This document shows, in pieces, positions 1 through 6,632 of a DNA stretch of 8,690 bases. Origin of the DNA: Castellaniella sp. UBA6218. Its GTDB lineage: Bacteria > Pseudomonadota > Gammaproteobacteria > Burkholderiales > Burkholderiaceae_B. Below the pieces are notes generated by a model that was given only the letters and a program-made list of their open reading frames with translations, was not told the DNA's origin and ran no database searches. The DNA is taken from NCBI GenBank assembly GCA_002421865.1, contig DISE01000080.1, positions 190 to 8,879 on the forward strand, read 5' to 3'. Numbering within the stretch: the first letter of the stretch is position 1; each line of letters begins with the position of its first letter. The translations under genes and the position numbers were made by a program.

Positions 1-384
1 CTGGCCATCATCGACAAGCGCCGCCCGCGCGCCAACGTGTCCGAGGTCATGAACATCATCGGCGACGTGAACGGGCGCACCTGCCTGATCATGGACGACA
101 TGGTCGACACCGCCGGCACGCTGTGCAAGGCCGCCCAGGCCCTGAAGGACCGGGGCGCGGGTTCCGTGTACGCCTATTGCACACACCCCGTGCTGTCGGG
201 CGAGGCCATCAAGCGCATCCAGGAATCCGCCCTGGACGAGCTCGTCGTCACCGACACCATTCCGCTGAACGAAGCCGCGCGCGCCTGCGCGAAGATCCGC
301 CAGCTGTCCTGCGCGTCCCTCCTGGGGGAGACCATCCTGCGCATCTCGACGGCGGAATCGGTCAGCTCCCTGTTCGCCGACTGA
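1..384 (+). CDS. prs: Ribose-phosphate pyrophosphokinase (PRPP synthetase), C-terminal part
   Basis: Cytosolic enzyme making 5-phosphoribosyl 1-diphosphate from ribose 5-phosphate and ATP, the precursor of nucleotides, histidine, tryptophan and NAD. The window opens inside the gene: the reading frame is open from base 1 and gives 127 residues, against about 315 for the full family, so the N-terminal 60% lies to the left. The fragment starts with LAIIDKRRPRANVSEVMN. It carries the PRPP-binding loop MDDMVDTAGT (fragment residues 31–40) and the typical end, THPVLSG, DELVVTDTIP and a terminal SVSSLFAD. A GTG at 37 lies in frame but is internal, because the conserved sequence continues upstream of it. 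The gene is followed by a terminator-like hairpin and then by rplY, the usual neighbour in betaproteobacteria. No defect is visible in the part seen. Confidence 0.97.
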   Translation: MAIIDKRRPRANVSEVMNIIGDVNGRTCLIMDDMVDTAGTLCKAAQALKDRGAGSVYAYCTHPVLSGEAIKRIQESALDELVVTDTIPLNEAARACAKIRQLSCASLLGETILRISTAESVSSLFAD

Positions 385-407
385 CGGCGGACGCGTTTCA
401 TCTTGTG

Positions 408-438
408 GCCCCGCGCTGGTCGCGGCGCGGGGCGTTTT
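408..438 (+). terminator. Terminator-like hairpin behind prs
   Basis: GCCCCGCGC (408–416) pairs with GCGCGGGGC (425–433), a perfect 9-bp GC stem with an 8-nt loop, followed by TTTT at 435–438. It lies 24 nt after the prs stop and has the form of an intrinsic terminator, though the T-run is short. No convincing promoter follows before rplY, so it may be leaky and leave rplY partly dependent on read-through from prs. Confidence 0.65.
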
Positions 439-439
439 C

Positions 440-486
440 GCAGCTTCGGCTGCTTTGTCGTCAGGGGCCCTCCAAGGCCCCCTTTT
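440..486 (+). promoter_or_regulatory. rplY leader: two further hairpins upstream of the RBS
   Basis: Two more stems follow the prs terminator. GCAGC-TTCG-GCTGC (440–453) is a 5-bp stem closed by a UUCG tetraloop, an especially stable loop type, followed by TTT. GGGGCC (464–469) pairs with GGCCCC (476–481) around a 6-nt loop and is followed by TTTT (483–486), directly against the GGAG ribosome site of rplY (487–490). The second stem could therefore act as a terminator/attenuator or influence ribosome access. L25 synthesis in E. coli is known to be autoregulated through its mRNA leader. That the same happens here is inference, and no similarity to the enterobacterial leader is claimed. Confidence 0.4.
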
Positions 487-496
487 GGAGTTTTCC

Positions 497-1102
497 ATGA
501 AATTCACCGCCACTTCGCGTAGCGTCCAGGGTTCGAGTGCGAGCCGCCGCCTGCGCCGCGCCGGTCGGGTGCCCGCCATCGTCTACGGCGGCAAGTCCGC
601 CCCGGCCAACATCGAGCTCGACCACAACGAGATCTACCACGCCCTGAACAAGGAAGAATTCCACGCTTCCATCCTGGACATGGTCCTGGACGGCAAGACC
701 GAGCCGGTCCTGGTGCGTGCCGCCCAATGGCACCCCTACAAGGCCCTGGTCCTGCACGTCGACTTCCAGCGCGTGGACGCCTCCCAGGCCGTCACCACCA
801 AAGTCCCGGTGCACTACCTGAACGCCGACACCTGCCCGGCCGTCAAGCTGGCCGGCCAGATCGTCACCCATGGTCCGAGCGAACTCGACATCACCTGCCT
901 GCCGGGCAACCTGCCGAAGTTCATCGAAGTCGATCTGGGCGGTATGGTGGGCAACTCCCGCCTGCACCTGTCGGACATCACCCTGCCGATGGGCGTGAAG
1001 TTCGTTCCTCACGGCGAGGACACCAACCCGCTGCTGGCCCAGGCGAGCGCCGCCAAGGGATCGGCGTCCGAAGGCGCCGCCGAAGCACCGGCCGCCGAAT
1101 AA
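497..1102 (+). CDS. rplY: 50S ribosomal protein L25 (general stress protein CTC type)
   Basis: Ribosomal protein L25 binds 5S rRNA in the large subunit. The product is 201 residues, the long CTC/TL5-type form, not the roughly 94-residue form of E. coli. Residues 1–95 or so are the 5S-binding domain, recognisable by SSASRRLRRAGRVPAIVYGG near the N-terminus and by LVLHVDFQRVD. Residues from about 100 to 185 form the second beta domain, with PVHYLNADTCPAVKLAG, ELDITCLPGNLPKFIEVDL and SRLHLSDITLP. The last 20 residues are an Ala/Glu-rich tail, usual for this form. ATG 497 was chosen over an in-frame start at 455: GGAG at 487–490 sits 6 nt before it, MKFTATSR is the usual family start, and the longer version would run through the leader hairpins. 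A strong terminator follows. Confidence 0.97.
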   Translation: MKFTATSRSVQGSSASRRLRRAGRVPAIVYGGKSAPANIELDHNEIYHALNKEEFHASILDMVLDGKTEPVLVRAAQWHPYKALVLHVDFQRVDASQAVTTKVPVHYLNADTCPAVKLAGQIVTHGPSELDITCLPGNLPKFIEVDLGGMVGNSRLHLSDITLPMGVKFVPHGEDTNPLLAQASAAKGSASEGAAEAPAAE

Positions 1103-1121
1103 GCGCCGGTCCGTCCCCTCG

Positions 1122-1157
1122 AAACCCCCGCACGGCCGCAAGGCCGGCGGGGGTTTT
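1122..1157 (+). terminator. Rho-independent terminator of rplY
   Basis: AAACCCCCGC (1122–1131) pairs perfectly with GCGGGGGTTT (1147–1156). The stem continues after a one-base bulge (A1132) as CGGCC (1133–1137) with GGCCG (1142–1146), closed by a GCAA tetraloop (1138–1141). The run TTTT lies at 1154–1157. It begins 20 nt after the rplY stop. This is the clearest intrinsic terminator of the window. Confidence 0.9.
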
Positions 1158-1161
1158 GTCG

Positions 1162-1167
1162 TATGAT
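1162..1167 (+). promoter_or_regulatory. Possible -10 box for pth
   Basis: TATGAT matches the sigma-70 -10 consensus at five of six positions and lies between the rplY terminator and the chosen pth start. It would give a transcription start near 1174 and a leader of about 20 nt. No good -35 hexamer is visible, since that region is the terminator stem, so support is weak. Some promoter is expected here if the terminator works. Confidence 0.25.
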
Positions 1168-1192
1168 GGGTGCTTTTCGGACCCCCTTCTCG

Positions 1193-1792
1193 ATGACGAC
1201 AGCGCCCATCCGCCTCATCGTGGGGCTGGGCAACCCCGGCCCCGAATACGAAGCCACGCGCCACAACGCCGGTTTCTGGCTGGCGGATCATTTCGCCGAC
1301 GACCTGCGGGTCGATTTCACCCTCGAAAAACCGTTCTTCGCCTGGGTCGCGCGCACGCGCCACGCGGGCCAGGCCGTGGTCCTGGCCAAGCCGACCACCT
1401 TCATGAACAAGTCCGGCCAGGCCGTCGGCGCGCTGGCCCGCTTCTACAAGCTGCAGCCCGAGGAAATCCTGGTCCTGCACGACGAACTTGACCTCTTGCC
1501 GGGGGCCGTCAAGCTCAAGCTCGGCGGCGGTCATGCCGGCCACAACGGCTTGCGCGACATCCAGTCCGCCCTGGGTTCCCCCGGCTTCTGGCGTCTGCGC
1601 ATCGGCATCGGCCACCCTCGCAGCCTGGGCCTGGCACAGCAGGTGGTCAACTTCGTCCTACATCCGCCGCGCAAGGACGACATGCCCGGAATCGAGGACG
1701 TCATCAACCGCTGCCGCATCGTCTTGCCGCAGCTGCTGGACGGCGCCTTCGATCGCGCCACCGAACGCCTGCACCAGGCCAACCACGCCTGA
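1193..1792 (+). CDS. pth: Peptidyl-tRNA hydrolase
   Basis: Essential cytosolic enzyme that cleaves the ester between peptide and tRNA on peptidyl-tRNAs dropped by ribosomes, recycling the tRNA. The product has 199 residues, normal for bacterial Pth. The family start IRLIVGLGNPGPEYEATRHN is present. The key residues sit four positions later than in the E. coli enzyme: catalytic His24 (E. coli His20), Asn72 in TTFMNKSG (Asn68), Asp97 in LHDELDL (Asp93) and Asn118 in GGGHAGHNGLRD (Asn114). All are intact. ATG 1193 is preferred over the in-frame ATG 1163, which lies only 6 nt after the terminator T-run, overlaps the possible -10 box and would add ten residues not typical of the family. No strong Shine–Dalgarno is seen at either start. 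The CPBP protease gene starts 8 nt after the stop and is probably co-transcribed. Confidence 0.97.
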   Translation: MTTAPIRLIVGLGNPGPEYEATRHNAGFWLADHFADDLRVDFTLEKPFFAWVARTRHAGQAVVLAKPTTFMNKSGQAVGALARFYKLQPEEILVLHDELDLLPGAVKLKLGGGHAGHNGLRDIQSALGSPGFWRLRIGIGHPRSLGLAQQVVNFVLHPPRKDDMPGIEDVINRCRIVLPQLLDGAFDRATERLHQANHA

Positions 1793-1800
1793 CTCCGACC

Positions 1801-2589
1801 ATGTTCCCGTTCCAGCGTCCTCCAGGCCTGCCCACCATGGGCCAGGAAATCGTCGATTTCCTGCGCTTCGTCGTGCGTCCGCGCCCGGGGCCGAGACTGG
1901 GGGGGCGGCATGCCGGTTCCTGCATGCGGGCGGACCTGAGCCTGAACGCCCCCTGGTGGCGGCTGGCGCATTGGGCCGTGCTGCTGTGGATGGTGAACAT
2001 CTTCGTGTTCGCCCCGCTGGCCCTGTCGGCGGCCGATGCGGGCGGGGCGCAACACCGGCTGGACATCCACAACCTGCCCTGGATGACGGCGCTGATCTGG
2101 GCGCCGATCGTCGAGGAACTGACCTTCCGCTACGCGTTGCGCCGTCCTGCCATGCTGTGGTGGTTCGTCCCCCTGATGGCGTCCATCCTGATCCAGGGGG
2201 CGGGCATCGCCTCTGGCCTGATGGCGGCGGCCGCGGCCTTGCTGGCGCTGGCGCCGGCCTGGTATCCGGCCGATCACCGCTGGCGGGCCGGATGGCGGAC
2301 GTCCTGGCGCGGCCGGCGGCTGGCGCGGCGCGCCTATCCCTGGATGTTCCATGGCGCCGCACTGGCCTTCGCCGCCGTGCATCTGTTCAATTTCCGCCTG
2401 AACGCCATGGCGCTGGTGCTGCTGCCGCTGCTGGTGCTGCCGCAGTGGGTCACCGGCCTGGTGCTGGGCTGGATGCGCGTGCGCCGGGGCATCGGCGCCT
2501 CGATCGCCCTGCACGCCATCTTCAACGGCGGGCCGCTGTTGCTGATCGGCCTGGTGCTGCATTTCGCGCCGCAGCTGGCGGTGGGGTGA
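1801..2589 (+). CDS. CPBP/Abi-family intramembrane glutamic-type protease
   Basis: A 262-residue polytopic membrane protein with the three signature motifs of the CPBP (CAAX protease and bacteriocin-processing; Abi, Rce1-like) family: EELTFR at 105–110 (EExxxR), FAAVH at 190–194 (FxxxH) and HAIFN at 238–242 (HxxxN). These Glu and His residues form the active site in the Rce1-type fold. Hydrophobic stretches lie at about 54–77, 119–155, 202–225 and 232–255. An Arg-rich loop (about 160–177) is probably cytoplasmic. Members cleave peptides within the membrane; the substrate here is unknown, and nothing nearby resembles a bacteriocin or a prenylated protein. The gene sits 8 nt behind pth and probably shares its transcript. 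The start is uncertain: ATG 1801 has no clear ribosome site, and ATG 1837 (residue 13) is possible. The gene converges with the amidase gene. Confidence 0.88.
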   Translation: MFPFQRPPGLPTMGQEIVDFLRFVVRPRPGPRLGGRHAGSCMRADLSLNAPWWRLAHWAVLLWMVNIFVFAPLALSAADAGGAQHRLDIHNLPWMTALIWAPIVEELTFRYALRRPAMLWWFVPLMASILIQGAGIASGLMAAAAALLALAPAWYPADHRWRAGWRTSWRGRRLARRAYPWMFHGAALAFAAVHLFNFRLNAMALVLLPLLVLPQWVTGLVLGWMRVRRGIGASIALHAIFNGGPLLLIGLVLHFAPQLAVG

Positions 2590-2590
2590 G

Positions 2591-2610
2591 CGGGGCGGCG
2601 GCGCGCCCCG
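2591..2610. terminator. Hairpin in the convergent gap
   Basis: CGGGGCG (2591–2597) pairs with CGCCCCG (2604–2610) around a 6-nt loop. It fills most of the 27-bp gap between two genes that end facing each other. Neither side has a T-run, so it is not a standard intrinsic terminator. It may still weaken transcription from both sides or protect 3' ends. Confidence 0.35.
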
Positions 2611-2616
2611 TCCGGC

Positions 2617-3969
2617 TCAGCGTGTCCCCAGGACCTGCTCGATGGCCAGGCCGACGTCCAGGATGCGTGCGTCGGTGTGGGCGGTGCCTGCGACCATCAG
2701 GCCGACCGGCGCCTCGCCCGGGGCATGGCAAGGCAGGCTCAGGGCGCAGCCGTCCAGGAAATTGATCAAGGTGGGATTGCGCAGGATCAGGCCGTTCGCG
2801 GCGAAATAGGCTTCGTCGGAGGCCCGCAGGGACTCGATGGTCGGCGCGACCACGGGCACGGTGGGCAGCAGCAGGGCGTCGTAGCCCCGCAGCCGGGCCT
2901 CGACCGCGGCGATCCAGCTTGCGCGCCGGGCGTGCAGTTCGATGTAGTCGGCGGCGTCGATGTCGCGGCCCCGCAGGATGCGCGAGGACACCCGGGGATC
3001 GTATTGGTCGATCTTCTCGTCCAGCGTGTCGCGGTGGACCGCGTAGGCTTCCGCGCAGACCAGGCCGCCCTTGCGGTTGATGTGCGCCAGTGCCTCGAAT
3101 TCCGGAATGTCCAGCGTGTCGATGGCGATGCCTGCCGCGCGCAGCCGCTCGATCGCGGCGGCGAAGGTGTTCCGCACCGTGTCGTCGGCGCCGTCCAGGA
3201 CCAGGGTGTTCGCCACGGCGAGCCGCAGCCGGGCCAGCGGGAGGGCGGCCGGCGGCCGGCGGGTCTCTTCGCCCGAAAGAACGCCGTCCAGGATCGCGCA
3301 GCACGCCACCGAGGCCGCCAGCGGGCCGACGGAGTCCAGGCTGGTCGCCAGCGGGAAAGTGCCGCCCGCAGGCACCCGCGACGCCGTGGGCTTGAAGCCC
3401 GTCAGCCCGCAGAACGCCGACGGAATGCGGATCGAGCCGCCCGTGTCCGTGCCCAGGGCGGCCACCGCCATGCCGTCGGCGACCGAGACGCCCGCGCCCG
3501 AGGACGAGCCGCCCGGAATCCGGCGGCTGGCCCTGTCCCAGGGGCTGCTGGGCGTGCCGTAGTGGGGATTGATCCCCAGACCGGAGAACGCGAATTCCGT
3601 CATGTTGGTGTGACCGATCAGCACGGCGCCCGCCCGCGCCAGGCGTTGCACCGGCTCGGCGTGGCGTGTGGCGGGCGCCGCGTTTTCGCGCACCCTGGAA
3701 CCCGCGCGCGTGACCTGCCCGGCGACGTCGAACAGATCCTTGATCGAGACCGGCAGGCCTTCCAGGGGAGAACGGGCCTGACCGGCGGCCCGCAGCGTGT
3801 CGGATGCCCGGGCGGCGGCCAGGGCCTGTTCCGCCCAGACCGAGGTGAAGGTCCGCGCGCCCTCGCCGCCGGGGTCGGCGATGCGCGCCAGGGCGGCACG
3901 GGTCAGTTCGACGGACGTGGTTTCGCCTGTGTCCAGGGCGGCTTGCAGTGCGGTCAGGGTGGGCGGCAT
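2617..3969 (-). CDS. Amidase-signature family hydrolase
   Basis: A 450-residue cytosolic hydrolase of the amidase signature family, which cleaves carboxamide bonds to acid and ammonia or amine. The Ser–cis-Ser–Lys triad is complete: Lys77 in LPVSIKDLFDVAG, Ser155 in GGSSSGAG and Ser179 in DTGGSIRIPS. The 24-residue distance between the two serines equals that in characterised members such as FAAH. The signature continues to FCGLTGFKPT, and the C-terminal half has YDALLLPTVP and the small-residue end PVGLMVAGTAHTD. ATG 3969 is the natural start (MPPTLTALQAAL); a longer in-frame version from 4251 would run back into the DUF2848 gene. It is the last gene of the TRAP operon, 26 nt behind DUF2848. 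It resembles GatA at family level, but no gatB or gatC is nearby and the context is catabolic, so a GatA role is unlikely. The substrate is unknown. Confidence 0.92.
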   Translation of the reverse strand: MPPTLTALQAALDTGETTSVELTRAALARIADPGGEGARTFTSVWAEQALAAARASDTLRAAGQARSPLEGLPVSIKDLFDVAGQVTRAGSRVRENAAPATRHAEPVQRLARAGAVLIGHTNMTEFAFSGLGINPHYGTPSSPWDRASRRIPGGSSSGAGVSVADGMAVAALGTDTGGSIRIPSAFCGLTGFKPTASRVPAGGTFPLATSLDSVGPLAASVACCAILDGVLSGEETRRPPAALPLARLRLAVANTLVLDGADDTVRNTFAAAIERLRAAGIAIDTLDIPEFEALAHINRKGGLVCAEAYAVHRDTLDEKIDQYDPRVSSRILRGRDIDAADYIELHARRASWIAAVEARLRGYDALLLPTVPVVAPTIESLRASDEAYFAANGLILRNPTLINFLDGCALSLPCHAPGEAPVGLMVAGTAHTDARILDVGLAIEQVLGTR

Positions 3970-3995
3970 GGTGGTTCCGGGGCGTGGTTGGCGGG

Positions 3996-4682
3996 TCAGG
4001 CGACTTCGGGCAGGATTTCGACGCGGTAGGCGTGGCGGATGCTGCGGTCCAGGACCGGATCGAACAATTCCATCTCGAACGACGTCGACGGGCGGATGCC
4101 GCCGATGGCGGCCATGGTACCGCAGGTCATCCCGGCGCCCGTCGGCATGCCGGCGGACCCGAAGCAGCCCTCGATCAGTTCGGCGGGCGGGCGCAGCGAG
4201 GCCAGGGCGCCTTCCTGGTACAGGACGCGCTGGCCATCTTCCTCGATCCACGAGCGCAGGATCAGCGAATCCCAGTGCGCGGCCACCTCTTCGAACGGCC
4301 AGGCCGCCCGCGCGACGGGTTTGACGCAGAGCTGTTTGGACAGGGCCACGCTGACCGATTCGAGCTTGCGATCGGTGTGGTCGGAGGCCAGGCTCACCAT
4401 GAGCCGCCCGTCATGCATGAAGACGAAGACCTCGGCCTCGCCGGAAGAGTGCGGCCCCACCGCCTGCAGTTCGCCGTCCTGGCTGACCTGGTTGGCGGCG
4501 ATGCGGTAGTACAGGGGGACCGCGCTGGGGCGCGGCACGCCCAGGGCGGCCAGTTCCTCGATGTGGTGCTCGATGGCGGCCAGGTCGCGGCCGGCCCAGC
4601 CGGCCACGATGCATTGGTTGATGTCCACGGCCACGGATTGCGCGGCCGTCCGGGCGGAGATCAGGTCGAAAAACAGTTTCAT
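3996..4682 (-). CDS. DUF2848 family protein
   Basis: A 228-residue soluble protein that I recognise as DUF2848, a family without an assigned function as far as I know. Typical stretches are CIVAGWAGRDLAAIEHHIEE (24–43), GVPRPSAVPLYYR (48–60), SSGEAEVFV (79–87), SDHTDRKLE (100–108) and RSWIEEDG-RVLYQEG (143–158). No signal peptide or membrane segment is seen. The order of an E-x-E pair (Glu82, Glu84), a following Asp (Asp101 or Asp104) with an SK motif (115–116), and a final beta-rich SFEMELFDPVLDRSI recalls the metal site and end of fumarylacetoacetate-hydrolase-type enzymes; that is inference. The gene lies 31 nt behind dctM and 26 nt ahead of the amidase, so it probably acts on the imported compound or its product. 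ATG 4682 is the first start after the dctM stop; the ribosome site is weak (TGGAAC). Confidence 0.85.
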   Translation of the reverse strand: MKLFFDLISARTAAQSVAVDINQCIVAGWAGRDLAAIEHHIEELAALGVPRPSAVPLYYRIAANQVSQDGELQAVGPHSSGEAEVFVFMHDGRLMVSLASDHTDRKLESVSVALSKQLCVKPVARAAWPFEEVAAHWDSLILRSWIEEDGQRVLYQEGALASLRPPAELIEGCFGSAGMPTGAGMTCGTMAAIGGIRPSTSFEMELFDPVLDRSIRHAYRVEILPEVA

Positions 4683-4713
4683 GCGGTGTTCCAGTGATGA
4701 GGGGTATGCGGAC

Positions 4714-5997
4714 TCAGCCGAAGACGCGGGGCACCCAGAGCGCGATGTCGGGGGCGATTGCCAGCAGGGCGATCATGACCAGCATCATGACCACGAAGGG
4801 GAGGGAGCCGGCGATGACGTCGTTCATGCTGCCCGAGGTGCGCAGGCTCTGGACCACGAACAGGTTCAAACCGACCGGCGGGGTGATCAGCGCGCATTCG
4901 ACCAGGATGATGATGACGATGCCCAGCCACACCGGGTCGAAGCCCAGGGCGAACATGATGGGCGCGACGATGGGGATGGTGGTGATCATCATCGCCAGGG
5001 TTTCCATGAAGCAGCCCAGTACCAGGTAGAACAGCACCAGGATCAGCAGCATGACCGTGGGCGAGACGCCCAGGCCGCTGATGGTGTCGATCAGCGCGTT
5101 GGTCAGACCGGTGGCGGACATGATGAAGTTCAGGAAAGCCGCGCCGATCACGATGAGCATGATCATGGCCGAGGATTTCATGGTGCCTTCGAGGGCGTCG
5201 CGCAGCATCGGCCAGTTCAGCCGGCCCTGGAACAGGGCCAGGCACAGCGCGCCGACCACGCCCAGCGCCGCCGCTTCCGTGGGCGTGGCGATGCCGGCGT
5301 AGATCGAGCCCACCACCAGCAGGAAGATGCCGATCGGCGGCACGAGCTGGACCAGGCTGCGGACGCGTGCGCCCCAGGACGCCTGGATCCGTTGGCCGCC
5401 CCACTTCGGGCGCAGGATGCAGGCGATCGCGATGGCCAGCATGAACAGTCCCGCCAGGGCCAATCCCGGGACGATGCCTGCCAGGTAGAGTTTGGGCACC
5501 GACGTGTTGGTGAGCACGCCGTAGATGACCAGGTTGATGGACGGCGGGATCAGGATGCCCAGCGTGCCGCCGGCTGCGATGCTGCCCAGGAACAGCGACG
5601 GGTTGTAGCCCTGTTTTTTGATCTGCGGGATGGCGACCGTGCCGACGGTGGCCGCCGTGGCCACGCTGGAGCCGGACGTGGCGGCGAACAGCGCGCTCGC
5701 GCCGATGTTGGCGTGCATCAGGCCGCCAGGCAGCCACGACAGCCACAGGCTCATGGCGCCGTACATGCTTTCCGCCATGCCCGAGCGCAGCAGGATCTCG
5801 CCCAGGAGGATGAAGAGCGGGATGGCGACCATCAGGAATTCGTTGCTGGTGCTCCAGGACACTTCGCCCATGGCCTGGGTGAGCGGCAGCATCGAATACA
5901 GCGGATCGAGGATCAGGCCGAGCACGCCGAGCGCGGCGCCGACCGGGATGCTCAGGCCCAGAAGGGCGAGCAGGAGGATGAGGGCGGTGGCGATCAT
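4714..5997 (-). CDS. dctM: TRAP transporter large permease subunit, DctM family
   Basis: The large inner-membrane subunit of a tripartite ATP-independent periplasmic (TRAP) transporter, which forms the translocation path and couples uptake to a sodium gradient. It has 427 residues, normal for DctM, and is hydrophobic throughout, fitting about a dozen membrane segments. Family motifs are clear: PLFILLGEIL (60–69), ATSGSSVATAATVGTVAIP (106–124), GGTLGILIPPSI (143–154), TPTEAAALG and ITPPVGLNLFV. ATG 5997 overlaps the dctQ stop as ATGA. A near-ideal Shine–Dalgarno, AAGGAGG (6010–6004), lies 6 nt before the start inside the dctQ end, so the start is secure. The reading frame remains open upstream but there overlaps dctQ. 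The family name is used; this does not mean the substrate is C4-dicarboxylate. Confidence 0.96.
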   Translation of the reverse strand: MIATALILLLALLGLSIPVGAALGVLGLILDPLYSMLPLTQAMGEVSWSTSNEFLMVAIPLFILLGEILLRSGMAESMYGAMSLWLSWLPGGLMHANIGASALFAATSGSSVATAATVGTVAIPQIKKQGYNPSLFLGSIAAGGTLGILIPPSINLVIYGVLTNTSVPKLYLAGIVPGLALAGLFMLAIAIACILRPKWGGQRIQASWGARVRSLVQLVPPIGIFLLVVGSIYAGIATPTEAAALGVVGALCLALFQGRLNWPMLRDALEGTMKSSAMIMLIVIGAAFLNFIMSATGLTNALIDTISGLGVSPTVMLLILVLFYLVLGCFMETLAMMITTIPIVAPIMFALGFDPVWLGIVIIILVECALITPPVGLNLFVVQSLRTSGSMNDVIAGSLPFVVMMLVMIALLAIAPDIALWVPRVFG

Positions 5998-6614
5998 TGC
6001 GCGCCTCCTTCGACCAGCCGCTTGCCGGCCTCGGCCTCGGCGTCGGCTTCTTCCTTGGTGCTGCGCACGCCGCAGATGTCGCGCACGGTGCGCAGGTCGC
6101 CTGTCACCAGGGCGATGGTCGAGCGCAGCAGCATCAGGGCCAGCACCACGCACAGCCACAACAGGCCCGCGACCCACAGAGACTGCGGGATCCACAGCGG
6201 CGTGGCGAAGGTCGTGTTGGCGGTCGACTGGTTGTCCCAGGACAGGCCGGCGACTGTGGCGGCGTAGCGGGTCCAGTACACGATGAACACGCCCAGGACC
6301 ACCAGGGCGAGCCAATCGAAGACGGCGCCGACGCGCGGCGGCAGGTACTGGTACAGCGCGTCGATGCGGATGTTGGCGCGCTGCAGGGTGGCGAACGACA
6401 AGGCCCAGGAGATGCTGATGGCGAAGGCGTAGCCGGACAGCTCGTCGGCGCCGCCCAGGGGTTTGCCCAGGAAATAGCGCGCCAGCACGTCGCCCGTGAT
6501 GTAGAGGGCGCTGGCCAGGGTCAGGCCGCCGGCCACCCAGATGGCGGCGCGGGAGAGCGCGTTCGCCTTGCGCAGCAGGCCGTCGAGCGCGTGGTATCGG
6601 TGGAATGTGTTCAT
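5994..6614 (-). CDS. dctQ: TRAP transporter small permease subunit, DctQ family
   Basis: The small membrane subunit that pairs with DctM and helps dock the loaded binding protein. It has 206 residues with four hydrophobic segments at about 23–45, 57–78, 96–119 and 145–168, the standard DctQ layout. Conserved marks are the Glu in GADELSGYAF (58) and the basic QRANIRIDAL stretch (78–87) after the second segment. The last 35 or so residues form a charged tail (STKEEADAEAEAGKRLVEGG), somewhat longer than in many DctQ proteins. The gene starts 76 nt after dctP, beyond two hairpins, and its ribosome site is weak (GGAC), in contrast to the strong ones of dctP and dctM. Its stop overlaps the dctM start by 4 nt, which suggests translational coupling and balanced amounts of the two subunits. 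Confidence 0.94.
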   Translation of the reverse strand: MNTFHRYHALDGLLRKANALSRAAIWVAGGLTLASALYITGDVLARYFLGKPLGGADELSGYAFAISISWALSFATLQRANIRIDALYQYLPPRVGAVFDWLALVVLGVFIVYWTRYAATVAGLSWDNQSTANTTFATPLWIPQSLWVAGLLWLCVVLALMLLRSTIALVTGDLRTVRDICGVRSTKEEADAEAEAGKRLVEGGAQ

Positions 6615-6632
6615 GATGGGTCCGGGATCGGA

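Noticed and set aside
455..496. Longer N-terminus for L25 starting at 455
   Set aside because: It would cover leader hairpins and lacks a ribosome site, while ATG 497 has GGAG 6 nt ahead and gives the conserved family start.
461..1615. 384-residue minus-strand open frame across rplY and pth
   Set aside because: It is antisense to two conserved housekeeping genes and even crosses the rplY terminator; Gly/Gln/Asp/Val-rich with no domain.
2591..2610. A confident bidirectional intrinsic terminator between the convergent genes
   Set aside because: The stem is good, but neither strand has a T-run after it, so it is listed only as a low-confidence hairpin.
1488..2765. 425-residue plus-strand open frame over pth, CPBP protease and amidase end
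   Set aside because: Out of frame with all three real genes; Ala/Arg/Pro-rich shadow.
2617..3969. Reading the amidase as GatA of the tRNA amidotransferase
   Set aside because: No gatB or gatC is adjacent, and the gene ends a transporter operon. Only the shared amidase signature supports GatA.
2677..4029. 450-residue plus-strand open frame opposite the amidase
   Set aside because: Low-complexity Arg/Gly/Ala/Gln composition, no motif, and fully antisense to a gene with an intact catalytic triad.
4561..6267. 568-residue plus-strand open frame opposite dctM and dctQ
   Set aside because: Composition is extreme in Asp, Gln, His, Gly and Arg, with no recognisable domain. It is the antisense shadow of two well-supported TRAP genes in high-GC DNA.
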